From Micrococcales bacterium (GTDB lineage: Bacteria > Actinomycetota > Actinomycetes > Actinomycetales > Cellulomonadaceae): a stretch of 64,000 bases of DNA. The stretch covers positions 24,556 to 88,555 of the forward strand of contig WQWY01000011.1 of NCBI GenBank assembly GCA_009785115.1. Direction: 5' to 3'. This document shows positions 9,257-18,066 of the stretch, one piece after another. Under the pieces are notes generated by a model that saw nothing but the letters and a program-made list of their open reading frames with translations, ran no database searches and was not told where the DNA came from. Position 1 is the stretch's first letter. Each line of letters opens with the position of its first letter. The translations under genes and the position numbers were made by a program.

Positions 9257-10786
9257 TCAGTAGGCCCCGTGGCCCTTCAGCACCGCGCGCCCCGTCTTCC
9301 ACAAGATCATCAGGTCCATCGAGACCGACCAGTTGTCGACGTAGCGCAGGTCGAGCGCGACCGAGGCGTCCCAGTCCAGGTCAGAGCGCCCGCTGACCTG
9401 CCACAGGCCGGTCAGACCAGGCCGCACGTGCAGACGTCGGCCGACGTGGTCGGGGTAGGCGGCGACCTCCTCCGCCAGAGGCGGTCTGGGGCCGACCAGC
9501 GACATGTCGCCCCTGACGATGTTCCACAGCTGCGGCAGCTCGTCGAGCGAGGTGCGACGCAGGAGGCGACCGACAGGGGTCACCCGCGGGTCCTCGCGCA
9601 TCTTGAACAGCAGACCAGCGCCCTCAGACCTGTCCAGCAGCTTCTGCTTGCGCTCCTCCGCGTCGGCGTACATCGTGCGGAGCTTCCACATGGTGAAGGT
9701 CTTGCCGTCCAGGCCCACCCGGGTCTGCCGGAAGAAGGCCCCCCCGGGCGAGGTCGCGACGACCGCCAGGGCGGCCACCGCGATCACCGGCAAGGCCACG
9801 ACCGACCCGATCAGGGCGAGACCACGGTCCATCGCCGACTTCATCAGCAGACGGCGGCGCGGGGTCTCCACCTCGACGTCCAGCAGCGACACCCCCGCGG
9901 CAGGGCGCAAGGTCAGGCGCGGGCCCGCGACCTCGACGAGGTCTGGCGCGACCACGAGATCGGCATGAGCCCGGCCCAGCGCCCACGACAGGCGACGCAT
10001 CGCATCACCGGAGAGCGTGGACATCGACACCACGACCACCTCGACATGACGGTCGACGGCCACCTGGACGATGTCAGCCAGACCTCCGACGACCTTGATG
10101 CCGCCGACCTCGTCGCAGGTCTCGGGGTCAGGCAGGCACACCGCGACAGGCTCGAAACCGTGATAGGGCGAGCCGTGGAGCTTGGCGACCAGCCGGCTCA
10201 CGTCGGAGGTGTCACCGACCACCAGGGTCGGCTGCATCGCCTCGCCACGCTCACGAGCCCGGTGCAGACGCCGACGACGGCTGTGCCGGGCGACCCAGCT
10301 GAGCACCCACAGCAGCGGCAGGCCGACGAAGAGGAGACGACGCGGCACCTCGAGCTGCATGGTGAAACCGACAGCCATCATGCCGAGCCCCAGCAGGACC
10401 ACGGCGCGCAGCGCGGCCTCGAACTCCACCGACGCCGAGCCGAGAGACTTGCGCAGATATCCCCGCGACGCCGCGACCAGCGTCACGAACGACGCCCCGG
10501 CGATCGCGCCGAAGGCGAGGCTGACCCAGCCGAACCGCCAGGTCAGCGCCACCGTGATGGTGAAGGCGAGCACGAGGTCGCCGAGGATCGTCGAGCGCAC
10601 GTACGACGGTGCCACCTCGCGCCAACGACGACGCTGCGTGTCGTCGACCGTCTCGCGGGCGACGAACGGCTGCGGTGAGGCCCAGGAGCGGCGCGGCTCT
10701 CGCGACGGGGCACGGCGCTCCGAGGCACGCTCACGATCAGCGAGGCTCGCGGTCCCGACGCCATAGTCGTCCGCGAACGGCGCCAT
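9257..10786 (-). CDS. Undecaprenyl-phosphate sugar phosphotransferase (WbaP/CpsE-like initiating enzyme)
   Basis: 509 residues. Four or five N-terminal helices (about 45-175) are followed by a CoA-binding-like Rossmann region (LVVGDTSDVSRLVAKL). The C-terminal bacterial sugar transferase domain has KSAMDRGLALIGSVVALP, FFRQTRVGLDGKTFTMWKLRTM and SLVGPRPPLAEEV. The protein ends in GAY, common in actinobacterial exopolysaccharide starters. It would transfer sugar-1-phosphate to undecaprenyl phosphate to begin each repeat unit. ATG 10786 has GGAGGTCACC directly upstream; the longer ORF is untranslated leader. It is monocistronic or the first gene of a run with the glycosyltransferase downstream. 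Confidence 0.9.
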   Translation of the reverse strand: MAPFADDYGVGTASLADRERASERRAPSREPRRSWASPQPFVARETVDDTQRRRWREVAPSYVRSTILGDLVLAFTITVALTWRFGWVSLAFGAIAGASFVTLVAASRGYLRKSLGSASVEFEAALRAVVLLGLGMMAVGFTMQLEVPRRLLFVGLPLLWVLSWVARHSRRRRLHRARERGEAMQPTLVVGDTSDVSRLVAKLHGSPYHGFEPVAVCLPDPETCDEVGGIKVVGGLADIVQVAVDRHVEVVVVSMSTLSGDAMRRLSWALGRAHADLVVAPDLVEVAGPRLTLRPAAGVSLLDVEVETPRRRLLMKSAMDRGLALIGSVVALPVIAVAALAVVATSPGGAFFRQTRVGLDGKTFTMWKLRTMYADAEERKQKLLDRSEGAGLLFKMREDPRVTPVGRLLRRTSLDELPQLWNIVRGDMSLVGPRPPLAEEVAAYPDHVGRRLHVRPGLTGLWQVSGRSDLDWDASVALDLRYVDNWSVSMDLMILWKTGRAVLKGHGAY

Positions 10787-10890
10787 GGTGACCTCCGGGT
10801 AGGTTTTTGCGACTACCTGGAGATTAGCCCTGCTGGAATGCCCGGAACCACCAAGTTCTGCCTGATTCACCCAGTTGGCGGGGGCGAAGA

Positions 10891-11514
10891 TTACCGTACC
10901 GGGGCGTGGAACGCGCGCTGAGCGGCCTCGAGGCCGTCGCGGACGACCGCCTCGACCGCGTCGGCCGCCCGGTCGACCACCCAGCCCAGCTCGCCACGCT
11001 CGTCGGCGGCGAAGTCGCGCAGCACGTAGTCAGCCGCGTCCTGACGGCCGGGAGGTCGGCCGATGCCGACACGCACGCGCAGGTAGTCGCGGGTGCCCAA
11101 CGCCCGGGAGATGTCCCTCAGGCCGTTGTGACCACCCTCCCCGCCGCCGATCTTCAGGCGCACGTCGGCGAACGGGATGTCGAGCTCGTCGTGCACGACG
11201 ACGAGACGCCCCGGCTCCACGCCGAGGTAGCGGACGACCTGGCCGACCGGGCCGCCCGACTCGTTCATGTAGGTGGTCGGCCTCACCAGCATCGCGGCCG
11301 GGCCAGGGGCCCCACCGGGCAGCACCCCCAGGCGTACCGACGCCGACACCGCACGGGGCCGCTGGCCACCCGGCCCGGAGGCCGCCTGGAACCGCGACCC
11401 TGTGCGGCGGGCCAGCTCGTCAAGCACCATCTGCCCGACGTTGTGCCTGTTCCCGGCGTACCGGGGGCCCGGGTTGCCGAGCCCGACGACGACCCACGGT
11501 GCGGGAGCGGTCAC
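10891..11514 (-). CDS. pth: Peptidyl-tRNA hydrolase
   Basis: The protein recycles tRNA from drop-off peptidyl-tRNA. It shows VVVGLGNPGPRYAGNRHNVG with the catalytic His, RPTTYMNESGG, and the D in VVHDELDIPF, all classic Pth landmarks. With GTG 11514 it has 207 residues, close to the usual ~190-200. I chose this GTG because GGGGG lies about 8 nt upstream and family similarity begins at WVVVGLGN. The ORF track starts at 11628 inside rplY and would add a Gln/Gly-rich repetitive stretch. The gene follows rplY, a standard actinobacterial order. Confidence 0.92.
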   Translation of the reverse strand: MTAPAPWVVVGLGNPGPRYAGNRHNVGQMVLDELARRTGSRFQAASGPGGQRPRAVSASVRLGVLPGGAPGPAAMLVRPTTYMNESGGPVGQVVRYLGVEPGRLVVVHDELDIPFADVRLKIGGGEGGHNGLRDISRALGTRDYLRVRVGIGRPPGRQDAADYVLRDFAADERGELGWVVDRAADAVEAVVRDGLEAAQRAFHAPVR

Positions 11515-11611
11515 CTGCTCAGCCCCCTGTGCTTGACCGAGACCCTGCGCCTGATCGACACCCTGTGCCCGCCCACGCCGCGCGCGCCCGAACCCGCGTG
11601 CGAACCAGAGG

Positions 11612-12193
11612 TCAGGCCTCCTCGGCACCCTCGGCCTCTTCGGCCGCGGTCGGCTCGGTCATCGGCAGCGAGATGGTCACCACGACGTGCTCGGGGTCCG
11701 ACAGCAGCATCGAGCCCTTCGGCAGCACGACGTCGCGGGCGTACACGACGGTCCCGTCGGCCATCCCGGTGATGTCCAGGTCGACCGCCGACGGCAGGTG
11801 GGTGGCCTCGGCCTCGAGCTCGAGCGACTGGGTCTCCACGACGTGGATCGTCCCGGGCGCCGACTCGCCCACGACGTGCACCGGGACGTCGACGGCGACC
11901 TTCTCGCCACGCTTGACGATGAGCAGGTCGACGTGCTCGATGACCTGCCTGACGGGCTCGATCTGCACGTCCCTGACGATGGCCAGGGTCTTCTTGCTGT
12001 CCAGGAGGATCTCGAACAGGGCGTTGGTGTGCTTGAGAGCCATCATCGTCGCGTGACCGGGCAGCGAGACGTGGACCGGGTCGGTGCCGTGCCCGTAGAG
12101 CACCGCAGGGATCTGGTGAGCGCGACGCAGACGGCGGGCGGCGCCCTTGCCGAACTCGGTGCGGGTGGTGGCGGTCAGCGTGATGTCAGCCAT
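11612..12193 (-). CDS. rplY: 50S ribosomal protein L25 / general stress protein Ctc
   Basis: 193 residues, the long CTC/TL5 form. The N-terminal 5S rRNA-binding L25 domain (about 1-90: LTATTRTEFGKGAARRLRR, IPAVLYGHG) is followed by the beta-rich C-terminal domain (about 95-180), with an acidic Glu/Ala-rich tail. GGAG lies 6-9 nt before ATG 12193. It is followed by pth and preceded by a 236-bp gap after prs, so it probably has its own promoter. Confidence 0.93.
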   Translation of the reverse strand: MADITLTATTRTEFGKGAARRLRRAHQIPAVLYGHGTDPVHVSLPGHATMMALKHTNALFEILLDSKKTLAIVRDVQIEPVRQVIEHVDLLIVKRGEKVAVDVPVHVVGESAPGTIHVVETQSLELEAEATHLPSAVDLDITGMADGTVVYARDVVLPKGSMLLSDPEHVVVTISLPMTEPTAAEEAEGAEEA

Positions 12194-12429
12194 GAAGGGC
12201 TCCCAGGTCGTAGGTAGACGAGCAGACGGACCTCGACGTGGGACGCGAGACGCACCGGGAAGCGAGACGCACGTAGCGTCAGGCCCAGTCGATCACGGAG
12301 GGCCGGGGTCGTCCCGCCTCCCTCGCCGAGGCAGCCTGAGCATCCTACCCGCTCCGCGAGGTGAGGACCTCACCGCGTCGACGTGAGGGCTCTGGTCGGT
12401 CGTCGCTGCCGATCAGACCTTGCCGTCGA

Positions 12430-13416
12430 TCACGCGTTGCCGTCGAACAGTGAGGTCACCGAGCCGTCGTCGAAGACCTCGCGGATGGCCCGCGCCAGGA
12501 TCGGCGCGATCGACAGGACCGTGAGCCTGTCGAAGCGACGTTCCTCGGGCAGCGGGAGCGTGTCGGTGACGACGACCTCCTTGGCCCCGCACTCCTGGAG
12601 CCGCTGCGTGGCCGGGTCGGACAGCACCCCGTGGGTGGCGACGACGATCACGTCCTTCGCACCCGCCTTGAGCACCACCCGGACAGCCTCGGAGATCGTC
12701 CCGCCCGTGTCGATGAGGTCGTCCACCAGGATGCAGGTGCGGCCCTCGACGTCACCGACCACCCGGTGCGCCACCGACTTGTTCGGCGTGCGGATGTCGC
12801 GGGTCTTGTGCACGAAGGCCAGCGGCCCGCCGCCCAGCTTGGCGGCCCACTGCTCGGCCACCCGGATGCGCCCGGCGTCGGGTGAGACGACGGTGACGTT
12901 GGTCACGTCGACCCGCGAGCGGACGTGCTCCACGAGGATCGGCTGCGCCCACAGGTGGTCGACGGGCCCGTTGAAGAAGCCCTGGATCTGCGCGGAGTGC
13001 AGGTCGACGCTGATGATCCGGTCGGCGCCGGCGGTCCTGAACAGGTCGCACATCAGGCGGGCGGAGATCGGCTCGCGACCACGGTGCTTCTTGTCCTGGC
13101 GGGCGTAGCCGAAGAACGGCGCCACCACCGTGATCGTCTTCACGCTCGCCCGCTTGAGCGCGTCGACCATGAGCAGCTGCTCCATGATCCACTGGTTGAT
13201 GGGTGAGGCGTGGGACTGCAAGACGAAGGCGTCCGACCCGCGCACCGACTCGCCGAACCGCGTGAAGATCTCGCCGTTGGCGAAGTCCAAGGCGGTGGTC
13301 GGCACCAGCTGGATGCCCAGGTGGTCGGCGACGTCCCCGGCCAGCTCGGGGTGCGCACGGCCAGAGACCAGCACCAGTCGTTTCTCGCTGTCTACGGTGA
13401 CCAGCCCGGTCATCAT
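12430..13416 (-). CDS. prs: Ribose-phosphate diphosphokinase (PRPP synthetase)
   Basis: 328 residues. It makes PRPP from ribose 5-phosphate and ATP for nucleotide, His and Trp synthesis. Motifs include RFGESVRGSDAFVLQSH, the ATP-site VVAPFFGYARQDKKHRGREP and the PRPP loop ILVDDLIDTGGT. The start ATG overlaps the glmU stop by 4 bp (ATGA), so it is translationally coupled to glmU. The glmU-prs pair is conserved in Gram-positive bacteria and links cell-wall precursor and PRPP supply. Confidence 0.97.
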   Translation of the reverse strand: MMTGLVTVDSEKRLVLVSGRAHPELAGDVADHLGIQLVPTTALDFANGEIFTRFGESVRGSDAFVLQSHASPINQWIMEQLLMVDALKRASVKTITVVAPFFGYARQDKKHRGREPISARLMCDLFRTAGADRIISVDLHSAQIQGFFNGPVDHLWAQPILVEHVRSRVDVTNVTVVSPDAGRIRVAEQWAAKLGGGPLAFVHKTRDIRTPNKSVAHRVVGDVEGRTCILVDDLIDTGGTISEAVRVVLKAGAKDVIVVATHGVLSDPATQRLQECGAKEVVVTDTLPLPEERRFDRLTVLSIAPILARAIREVFDDGSVTSLFDGNA

Positions 13417-14882
13417 GCCTGCTCTCTGCTCGGTTCTTCGCTGCTCTGCTGTGCGTCGAGGGCCGCCTGCGCGGCCTGCGCCGCGGCCGAGCCCGGACGG
13501 CGGCTGATGACCCAGCCGTCGATCGTGCGCTGGCTGTTCTCGCTGAGGGCCAGGGCCCCGGGCGGCACGTCGTGACGGATCACCGCGCCGGCACCGGTGT
13601 AGGCACCGTCCCCGACCACGACCGGGGCGACGAACATGTTGTCCGACCCGGTGCGCGCGTGGGAGCCGATCACCGTGCGGTGCTTGGTCACGCCGTCGTA
13701 GTTGACGGTGACCGACGCCGCGCCGACGTTGGCCTGCTCACCGATCTCCGCGTCGCCGATGTAGGACAGGTGCGGCACCTTCGACCCGCGCCCGATGGTC
13801 GCGTTCTTGGTCTCCACGAAGGTGCCGATCTTGCCCTTCTCGCCCAGCACGGTGCCCGGGCGCAGGTAGGCGAACGGCCCCACGCTGGCACCGGGCCCGA
13901 TCACCGAGTCTGAGCCGTGCGTGCGCACCACGGTGGCACCCTGCCCGATCTCGACGTTGCGCACCGTGGTGTCCGGCCCGACCGTGGCGCCCGCCGCGAC
14001 CGACGAGGCGCCGAAGATCTGCGTGCCGGGCAGCAGCGTCACGTCTGGGGCGAGGTCCACGTCGACGTCCACCCAGGTGGTCGCGGGGTCGACCACGGTG
14101 ACCCCGGCCCGCATCCAGCGCTCGAGGACGCGGCGGTTCAGCTCGGCGCCCAGCGCCGCCAGCTGCACCCGGTCGTTGATGCCCTCGACCGAGACACGGT
14201 CGTCGGTGCGCAGCGCCCGCACGTGCCCGCCCTCGACCCTGGCCAGGGCGAGCACGTCGGTGAGGTACATCTCGCCCTGCGCGTTGTCGCGCCCGAGGCG
14301 GCCCAGGGCGTCGCGCAGCGCCGCGGCGTCGAACACGTAGACGCCGGAGTTGATCTCGTCGATGGCCCGCTGGGCCTCGTCGGCGTCGCGCTCCTCGACG
14401 ATGCCGGTCACCTCTCCGGTGCCGGGGTCGCGCACGATCCGTCCATAACCAGCGGGGTCGGGCACCTGGGTGGTCAGCACGGTCACCTGGTTGCCGTCGG
14501 CGTGGTGGGCGACCAGCAGCTCGGCGACGGTGCCGGCGTCCAGCAGCGGCACGTCCCCGGAGAGCACGACGACCGCACCGGCCGCCGAGGCACCCAGGGC
14601 GTCCATCGCCACCTGGACGGCCCGTCCGGTGCCAGGCACCTCGTCCTGGTCGACGAGCAGCGCCTCGGGGTCGAGGTGCTCGACGTGCGCGGCGACCTGG
14701 TCGCGGCCGTGCCGCACCACGACGACGACCTTCTCGGGCGCCAGCGTGCGGGCGGTGGTCAAGACGTGGCCGAGCAGGCTGCGCCCACCGATCTCGTGCA
14801 GGACCTTGGGGACCGCCGAGCGCATCCGGGTGCCTTCCCCAGCGGCGAGGACGATGACGGCTGCCGGGCGTGGGATGGTCAC
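13413..14882 (-). CDS. glmU: Bifunctional GlmU: GlcNAc-1-P uridyltransferase / GlcN-1-P acetyltransferase
   Basis: 489 residues. The N-terminal pyrophosphorylase domain has VLAAGEGTRMRSAVPKVLHEIGG. The C-terminal left-handed beta-helix acetyltransferase domain has hexapeptide repeats (VGPDTTVRNVEIGQGATV, KGKIGTFVETKNATIG) and the catalytic-region LSYIGDAEIGEQANVGA. It makes UDP-GlcNAc for peptidoglycan and surface glycans. GTG 14882 has GAGGAG about 10-14 nt upstream. It is the first gene of glmU-prs, with the tRNA-Gln gene just upstream. Confidence 0.97.
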   Translation of the reverse strand: MTIPRPAAVIVLAAGEGTRMRSAVPKVLHEIGGRSLLGHVLTTARTLAPEKVVVVVRHGRDQVAAHVEHLDPEALLVDQDEVPGTGRAVQVAMDALGASAAGAVVVLSGDVPLLDAGTVAELLVAHHADGNQVTVLTTQVPDPAGYGRIVRDPGTGEVTGIVEERDADEAQRAIDEINSGVYVFDAAALRDALGRLGRDNAQGEMYLTDVLALARVEGGHVRALRTDDRVSVEGINDRVQLAALGAELNRRVLERWMRAGVTVVDPATTWVDVDVDLAPDVTLLPGTQIFGASSVAAGATVGPDTTVRNVEIGQGATVVRTHGSDSVIGPGASVGPFAYLRPGTVLGEKGKIGTFVETKNATIGRGSKVPHLSYIGDAEIGEQANVGAASVTVNYDGVTKHRTVIGSHARTGSDNMFVAPVVVGDGAYTGAGAVIRHDVPPGALALSENSQRTIDGWVISRRPGSAAAQAAQAALDAQQSSEEPSREQA

Positions 14883-14991
14883 CAGGTGCGCTCCTCAGAG
14901 CTCGGCCACCGTGCGGCGGCGTCTGTCAGGGGGTAGACGAACTCTACCGCCCGCTGGTGCCGACGACGGCGAGATGCTGGTGATTCCTGTG

Positions 14992-15063
14992 CTCCGCCTC
15001 CAGGATTCGAACCTGGACCGCAAGGCTCCAAAGGCCTGCGTGCTGCCGTTACACCAAGGCGGA
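14992..15063 (-). tRNA. tRNA-Gln (anticodon TTG)
   Basis: The minus strand folds as a cloverleaf: acceptor TCCGCCT/AGGCGGA, D stem GTG/CAC, loop CTTTGGA with anticodon TTG, T arm CCAGG-TTCGAAT-CCTGG, and discriminator G. No CCA is encoded. The anticodon stem has a C27-U43 mismatch at its top pair. tRNA-Gln next to glmU is usual in actinobacteria. Confidence 0.93.
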
Positions 15064-15146
15064 TCGCGAGGGACAGTCTGCCAGCCCCGGTCTGCCGTCA
15101 CAGACCCAGGTCGGGAGTCCGGTGCCACCGGGCTCCCGGAAGGGGC

Positions 15147-15779
15147 ATGATGAGGGCCGTGTCCGACAGCAGACGTTCGAGGATGACGGGGAGCGAGCGG
15201 CGTGCCCAGCTGGTCGAGGTCGCGCGCACGCTGTTCGCCGAGAAGGGCTTCGAGCAGACCAGCGTGGAGGAGATCGCGGCCAGGGCCAACGTCTCCAAGC
15301 CCGTGGTCTACGAGCACTTCGGCGGCAAGGAGGGCATCTACGCGGTCGTCGTGGACCGCGAGACCCAGGCCCTGACCGGTGCGCTGACCGCGGCCCTGGA
15401 CAAGGGCGGCCACCCGAAGACCCTGGTCGAGCAGACCGCGCTCGCCCTGCTGGGGTATATCGAGAACAACGAGGACGGCTTCCGTATCCTCGTCAGGGAC
15501 TCGCCCGTCGCCCAGGCGACGGGCACCTTCTCGTCCTTGATCGGGGACGTCGCCACCCGGGTCGAGCACCTGCTGGCCGACCAGTTCAAGAAGCGCGGCC
15601 AAGACCCCAAGACCGCGCCGATGTACTCCCAGATGCTGGTCGGCATGGTGGCCCTGACCGGGCAGTGGTGGCTCGACGCGCGCAGCCCCCGCAAGGACGA
15701 GGTCGCCGCCCACCTGGTCAATCTCGCCTGGAACGGCCTCGCCGGCCTCGAACGCCGCCCCCGCCTGACGACCAGCTGA
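15147..15779 (+). CDS. TetR family transcriptional regulator
   Basis: 210 residues. The N-terminal helix-turn-helix at about residues 16-62 (AQLVEVARTLFAEKGFEQTSVEEIAARANVSKPVVYEHFGGKEG) is a very good TetR match. The remaining alpha-helical part would bind a ligand and dimerise. GGAAGGGG precedes ATG 15147/15150. It stands alone between tRNA-Gln and the MarR gene, and no target gene is evident nearby. The ligand cannot be inferred. Confidence 0.9.
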   Translation: MMRAVSDSRRSRMTGSERRAQLVEVARTLFAEKGFEQTSVEEIAARANVSKPVVYEHFGGKEGIYAVVVDRETQALTGALTAALDKGGHPKTLVEQTALALLGYIENNEDGFRILVRDSPVAQATGTFSSLIGDVATRVEHLLADQFKKRGQDPKTAPMYSQMLVGMVALTGQWWLDARSPRKDEVAAHLVNLAWNGLAGLERRPRLTTS

Positions 15780-15840
15780 TCGTCGCGTGGCGAGCGGTTG
15801 AATCCGTGGATACCCCGCCATGAAGAAACTCGACGTCACG

Positions 15841-15846
15841 TAACCT
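15841..15846 (+). promoter_or_regulatory. -10 box of the leaderless MarR gene
   Basis: TAACCT (TANNNT) lies exactly 7 nt before ATG 15854. There is no ribosome-binding site, which fits a leaderless transcript. Confidence 0.5.
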
Positions 15847-15853
15847 GTGCCCC

Positions 15854-16357
15854 ATGCTCGATGCTCCACGTGATGAGGTCGGTCGGATCGTCGCCGCCTG
15901 GCGACGGGAACGGCCCGACCTGGACGTCAGCCCGCTCGAGGTGCTGTCACGGATCAGCCGGCTCGCCCGTCACCTGGACCTGGCCCGACGCGCCACGTTC
16001 GCTTCTCACGACCTGGAGACCTGGGAGTTCGACGTCCTGGCCGCCCTGCGCCGCCAGGGTATGCCCTACCGGCTCTCGCCCAGCGCCCTGCTCAACGAGA
16101 CGCTGGTCACCTCGGGGACGATGACCAACCGGATCGACCGGCTCGAGGACCGTGGGATGGTGCGCCGCCTGCCTTCCCCCAACGACCGTCGCGGCATCTT
16201 GGTCGAGCTCACCCTGGAGGGGCGAACCCGCGTCGACGCGGCGCTGGCCACGTTGCTGACCGCCGAGCACTCCCTGCTGATCGGCCTCGGCGACGACGAC
16301 ACGCGCACCCTGGCCAGCCTGCTGCACGACGTGCTGGCCCCGTTCGACGCGCCCTGA
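15854..16357 (+). CDS. MarR family transcriptional regulator
   Basis: 167 residues with a winged helix at about 60-135: LSPSALLNETLVTSGTMTNRIDRLEDRGMVRRLPSPNDRRGILVELT, including the family DRR wing motif. It should dimerise and repress until it binds a phenolic or other ligand. A TANNNT box 7 nt upstream of ATG indicates a leaderless mRNA. It converges with proC; no obvious target is adjacent apart from its own promoter. Confidence 0.9.
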   Translation: MLDAPRDEVGRIVAAWRRERPDLDVSPLEVLSRISRLARHLDLARRATFASHDLETWEFDVLAALRRQGMPYRLSPSALLNETLVTSGTMTNRIDRLEDRGMVRRLPSPNDRRGILVELTLEGRTRVDAALATLLTAEHSLLIGLGDDDTRTLASLLHDVLAPFDAP

Positions 16358-16400
16358 CCGCACCACGCCCGCGAGAAGACCCTGGGGTCCCGCACGCACC

Positions 16401-17219
16401 TCACGAGGGGCGACCCAACGCCACCGAGCGCTGGTGGGCGGCACGGGCCGCCGCGACCACGCCGGCCCTCACGCCGTGCGCGTCGAGCTCGGCCACGGCG
16501 GCGACCGTCGTCCCGCCAGGGGACGAGACCTGCTCGCGCAGCGCCGTCGGGCTCTCCTGCGTGCGGGCGGCCAACGCACCGGCACCCTCCACGGTGGCCA
16601 CCGCGAGACGGACCGCCAGGTCACGGGTGAGGCCCAGCAGCACACCAGCCTCGGCCATGGCGTCGATCAGGTAGAAGGCGTAGGCCGGGCCCGAGCCGGA
16701 GATCGCGGTCACCGCGCCCAGGTCCGCCTCAGGGACCCGCACCACCAGGCCGGTCGCGGCGAGCAGGCGCTCGGTGAGGCTCAGGTGCTCCTCGGTGGCG
16801 GCGGAGCCCGCGGAGATCGCCGCGGCTCCTTTGCCGACCACGGCGGGGGTGTTCGGCATCACCCGGACCACCGGGGTGCCCACGGGCAGCGCCTGCTCGT
16901 AGGCGATCAGCGGGACACCCGCCGCCACCGAGACCACGAGCGTCGAGGGGTCGAGACGACCGGCCAGCTCGGTCAGGACGCCCGGCACGACGGCCGGCTT
17001 CACAGCGAGCAGCACGACCTGAGCGCCGGGCACGGCACCGGGCACGTCTGGCGCGATGCTCACCCCCAGCGTCGTGGCGAGCACCCGAGCCTTGTCCGGG
17101 TGAGGCTCGACGACGACGACGTCGTCCGGCTCGAAGCCGGCGGCACGGATCGCCCCGACCAAGACGCTGCCCATCACCCCGCCGCCGACGACGACCACCC
17201 GACCGTCTACCTGCTCCAT
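16401..17219 (-). CDS. proC: Pyrroline-5-carboxylate reductase
   Basis: 272 residues. The NAD(P)-binding start VVVVGGGVMGSVLVGAI and the C-terminal dimer/active-site signature AISGSGPAYAFYLIDAMAEAGV followed by SSPGGTTVAAVAEL are diagnostic of ProC, the last step of proline synthesis. CAGGAG lies 5 nt before ATG 17219. It is downstream of the EEP-fold hydrolase gene on the same strand but 47 bp away; no functional link is apparent. Confidence 0.95.
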   Translation of the reverse strand: MEQVDGRVVVVGGGVMGSVLVGAIRAAGFEPDDVVVVEPHPDKARVLATTLGVSIAPDVPGAVPGAQVVLLAVKPAVVPGVLTELAGRLDPSTLVVSVAAGVPLIAYEQALPVGTPVVRVMPNTPAVVGKGAAAISAGSAATEEHLSLTERLLAATGLVVRVPEADLGAVTAISGSGPAYAFYLIDAMAEAGVLLGLTRDLAVRLAVATVEGAGALAARTQESPTALREQVSSPGGTTVAAVAELDAHGVRAGVVAAARAAHQRSVALGRPS

Positions 17220-17266
17220 CTCGCTCCTGTCGTCGTTCCAGCGTGCTGTCGCTCGTTCCAGAGGTG

Positions 17267-17974
17267 CTACCGGTCACCGTCGGCACCCGCGGGGTCCGCA
17301 CCGGGACGGGCGGCCGGGTCAAGCTCGAGGTCGACGACCACCGGACGGTGGTCGCTGGCCTCACGGGCCTCGTCGTCGTCGGGAACCCAGGCGCGTCGCA
17401 GACGCAGCCTCGAGGATCCCAGCACCGCGTCGATCCGCACGTCAGGCGTGCCGGCCGGGAACGTAGACCCAGCACCTGCCGCGAGATCCGTCAGCGTCGC
17501 GGTCAGGCGCTGCCACGACGGACGCCCTGGGCGCTCGTTGAGATCACCCATCACCACCCGCGGGCCCTCGGCGCCCCACCGTCCGGCCAGCAGGTCCAGG
17601 TGGGCGGCTCTCGAGCTCGCCCGCAACGGCAGGTGCAGCACCAGCACCTGGATGCCGTCGACGGTGGCGCCGCTCGCACCTCGGCCCATCGGCAGCGGAC
17701 GACGCCAGGTCGCCCGCTCGCGCGGCAGGCGCAGCCTGAAGACCTGGTCGACCTCGACATGGCTGGCCACGAGCAGCGCCGTCGTCCCCGCCGGGCCGCC
17801 GAGCACCACCGGCCGCAGGCCGGTGCGCCGTGCGAGGAGGGCGACCCGCACCCGCCCCAGCGGTCCTCGTCCCGGTTCTTGGAGCCCCACGACGTCCGCC
17901 CGCAGACGGCGGAGCACCTGAGCCACCTGCGCACCTCGACGCAGGCCCTCGACGTTGTAGCTGACGAACCGCAC
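17267..17974 (-). CDS. Endonuclease/exonuclease/phosphatase-fold hydrolase
   Basis: 235 residues with the EEP landmarks in order: RFVSYNVEGL (Asn), VVGLQEPG (metal-binding Glu), VVMGDLNERPG (Asp/Asn), RIDAVLGSS and ASDHRPVVVDL (catalytic His). No signal peptide is visible, so it is probably cytoplasmic. The family covers DNases, sphingomyelinases and phosphoesterases, so substrate is open. The C-terminus is Gly/Ala/Pro-rich and disordered. Confidence 0.85.
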   Translation of the reverse strand: MRFVSYNVEGLRRGAQVAQVLRRLRADVVGLQEPGRGPLGRVRVALLARRTGLRPVVLGGPAGTTALLVASHVEVDQVFRLRLPRERATWRRPLPMGRGASGATVDGIQVLVLHLPLRASSRAAHLDLLAGRWGAEGPRVVMGDLNERPGRPSWQRLTATLTDLAAGAGSTFPAGTPDVRIDAVLGSSRLRLRRAWVPDDDEAREASDHRPVVVDLELDPAARPGADPAGADGDR

Positions 17975-18006
17975 CCGACCAGCCTAGCGACGAGGGAAGC
18001 AGACGA

Positions 18007-18043
18007 CTGGTGCCGGCCTCCTTCGAGGGGAGGCCGGCACCAG
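18007..18043 (-). terminator. Hairpin terminator downstream of hppA
   Basis: A 15-bp perfect stem (CTGGTGCCGGCCTCC and its complement) with a 7-nt TTCGAGG loop begins 24 bp past the hppA stop. It has no U-tract, as is common for high-GC terminators. It lies between two co-directional genes and would insulate the EEP-fold gene. Confidence 0.7.
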
Positions 18044-18066
18044 GGCGAGGAGCAGCGGTACGAAGG

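Noticed and set aside
9213-10830. Shared GGGCTAATC motif in the leaders of the DUF1972 glycosyltransferase and the initiating transferase
   Set aside because: Only 9 nt, at different positions relative to the putative promoters (upstream of -35 in one, overlapping a possible -10 in the other), and no third copy seen in the window; likely coincidence.
11515-11628. N-terminal extension of Pth from ATG 11628
   Set aside because: It would overlap rplY and add a Gln/Gly/Arg-rich repetitive stretch not found in Pth; GTG 11514 with a GGGGG site is better.
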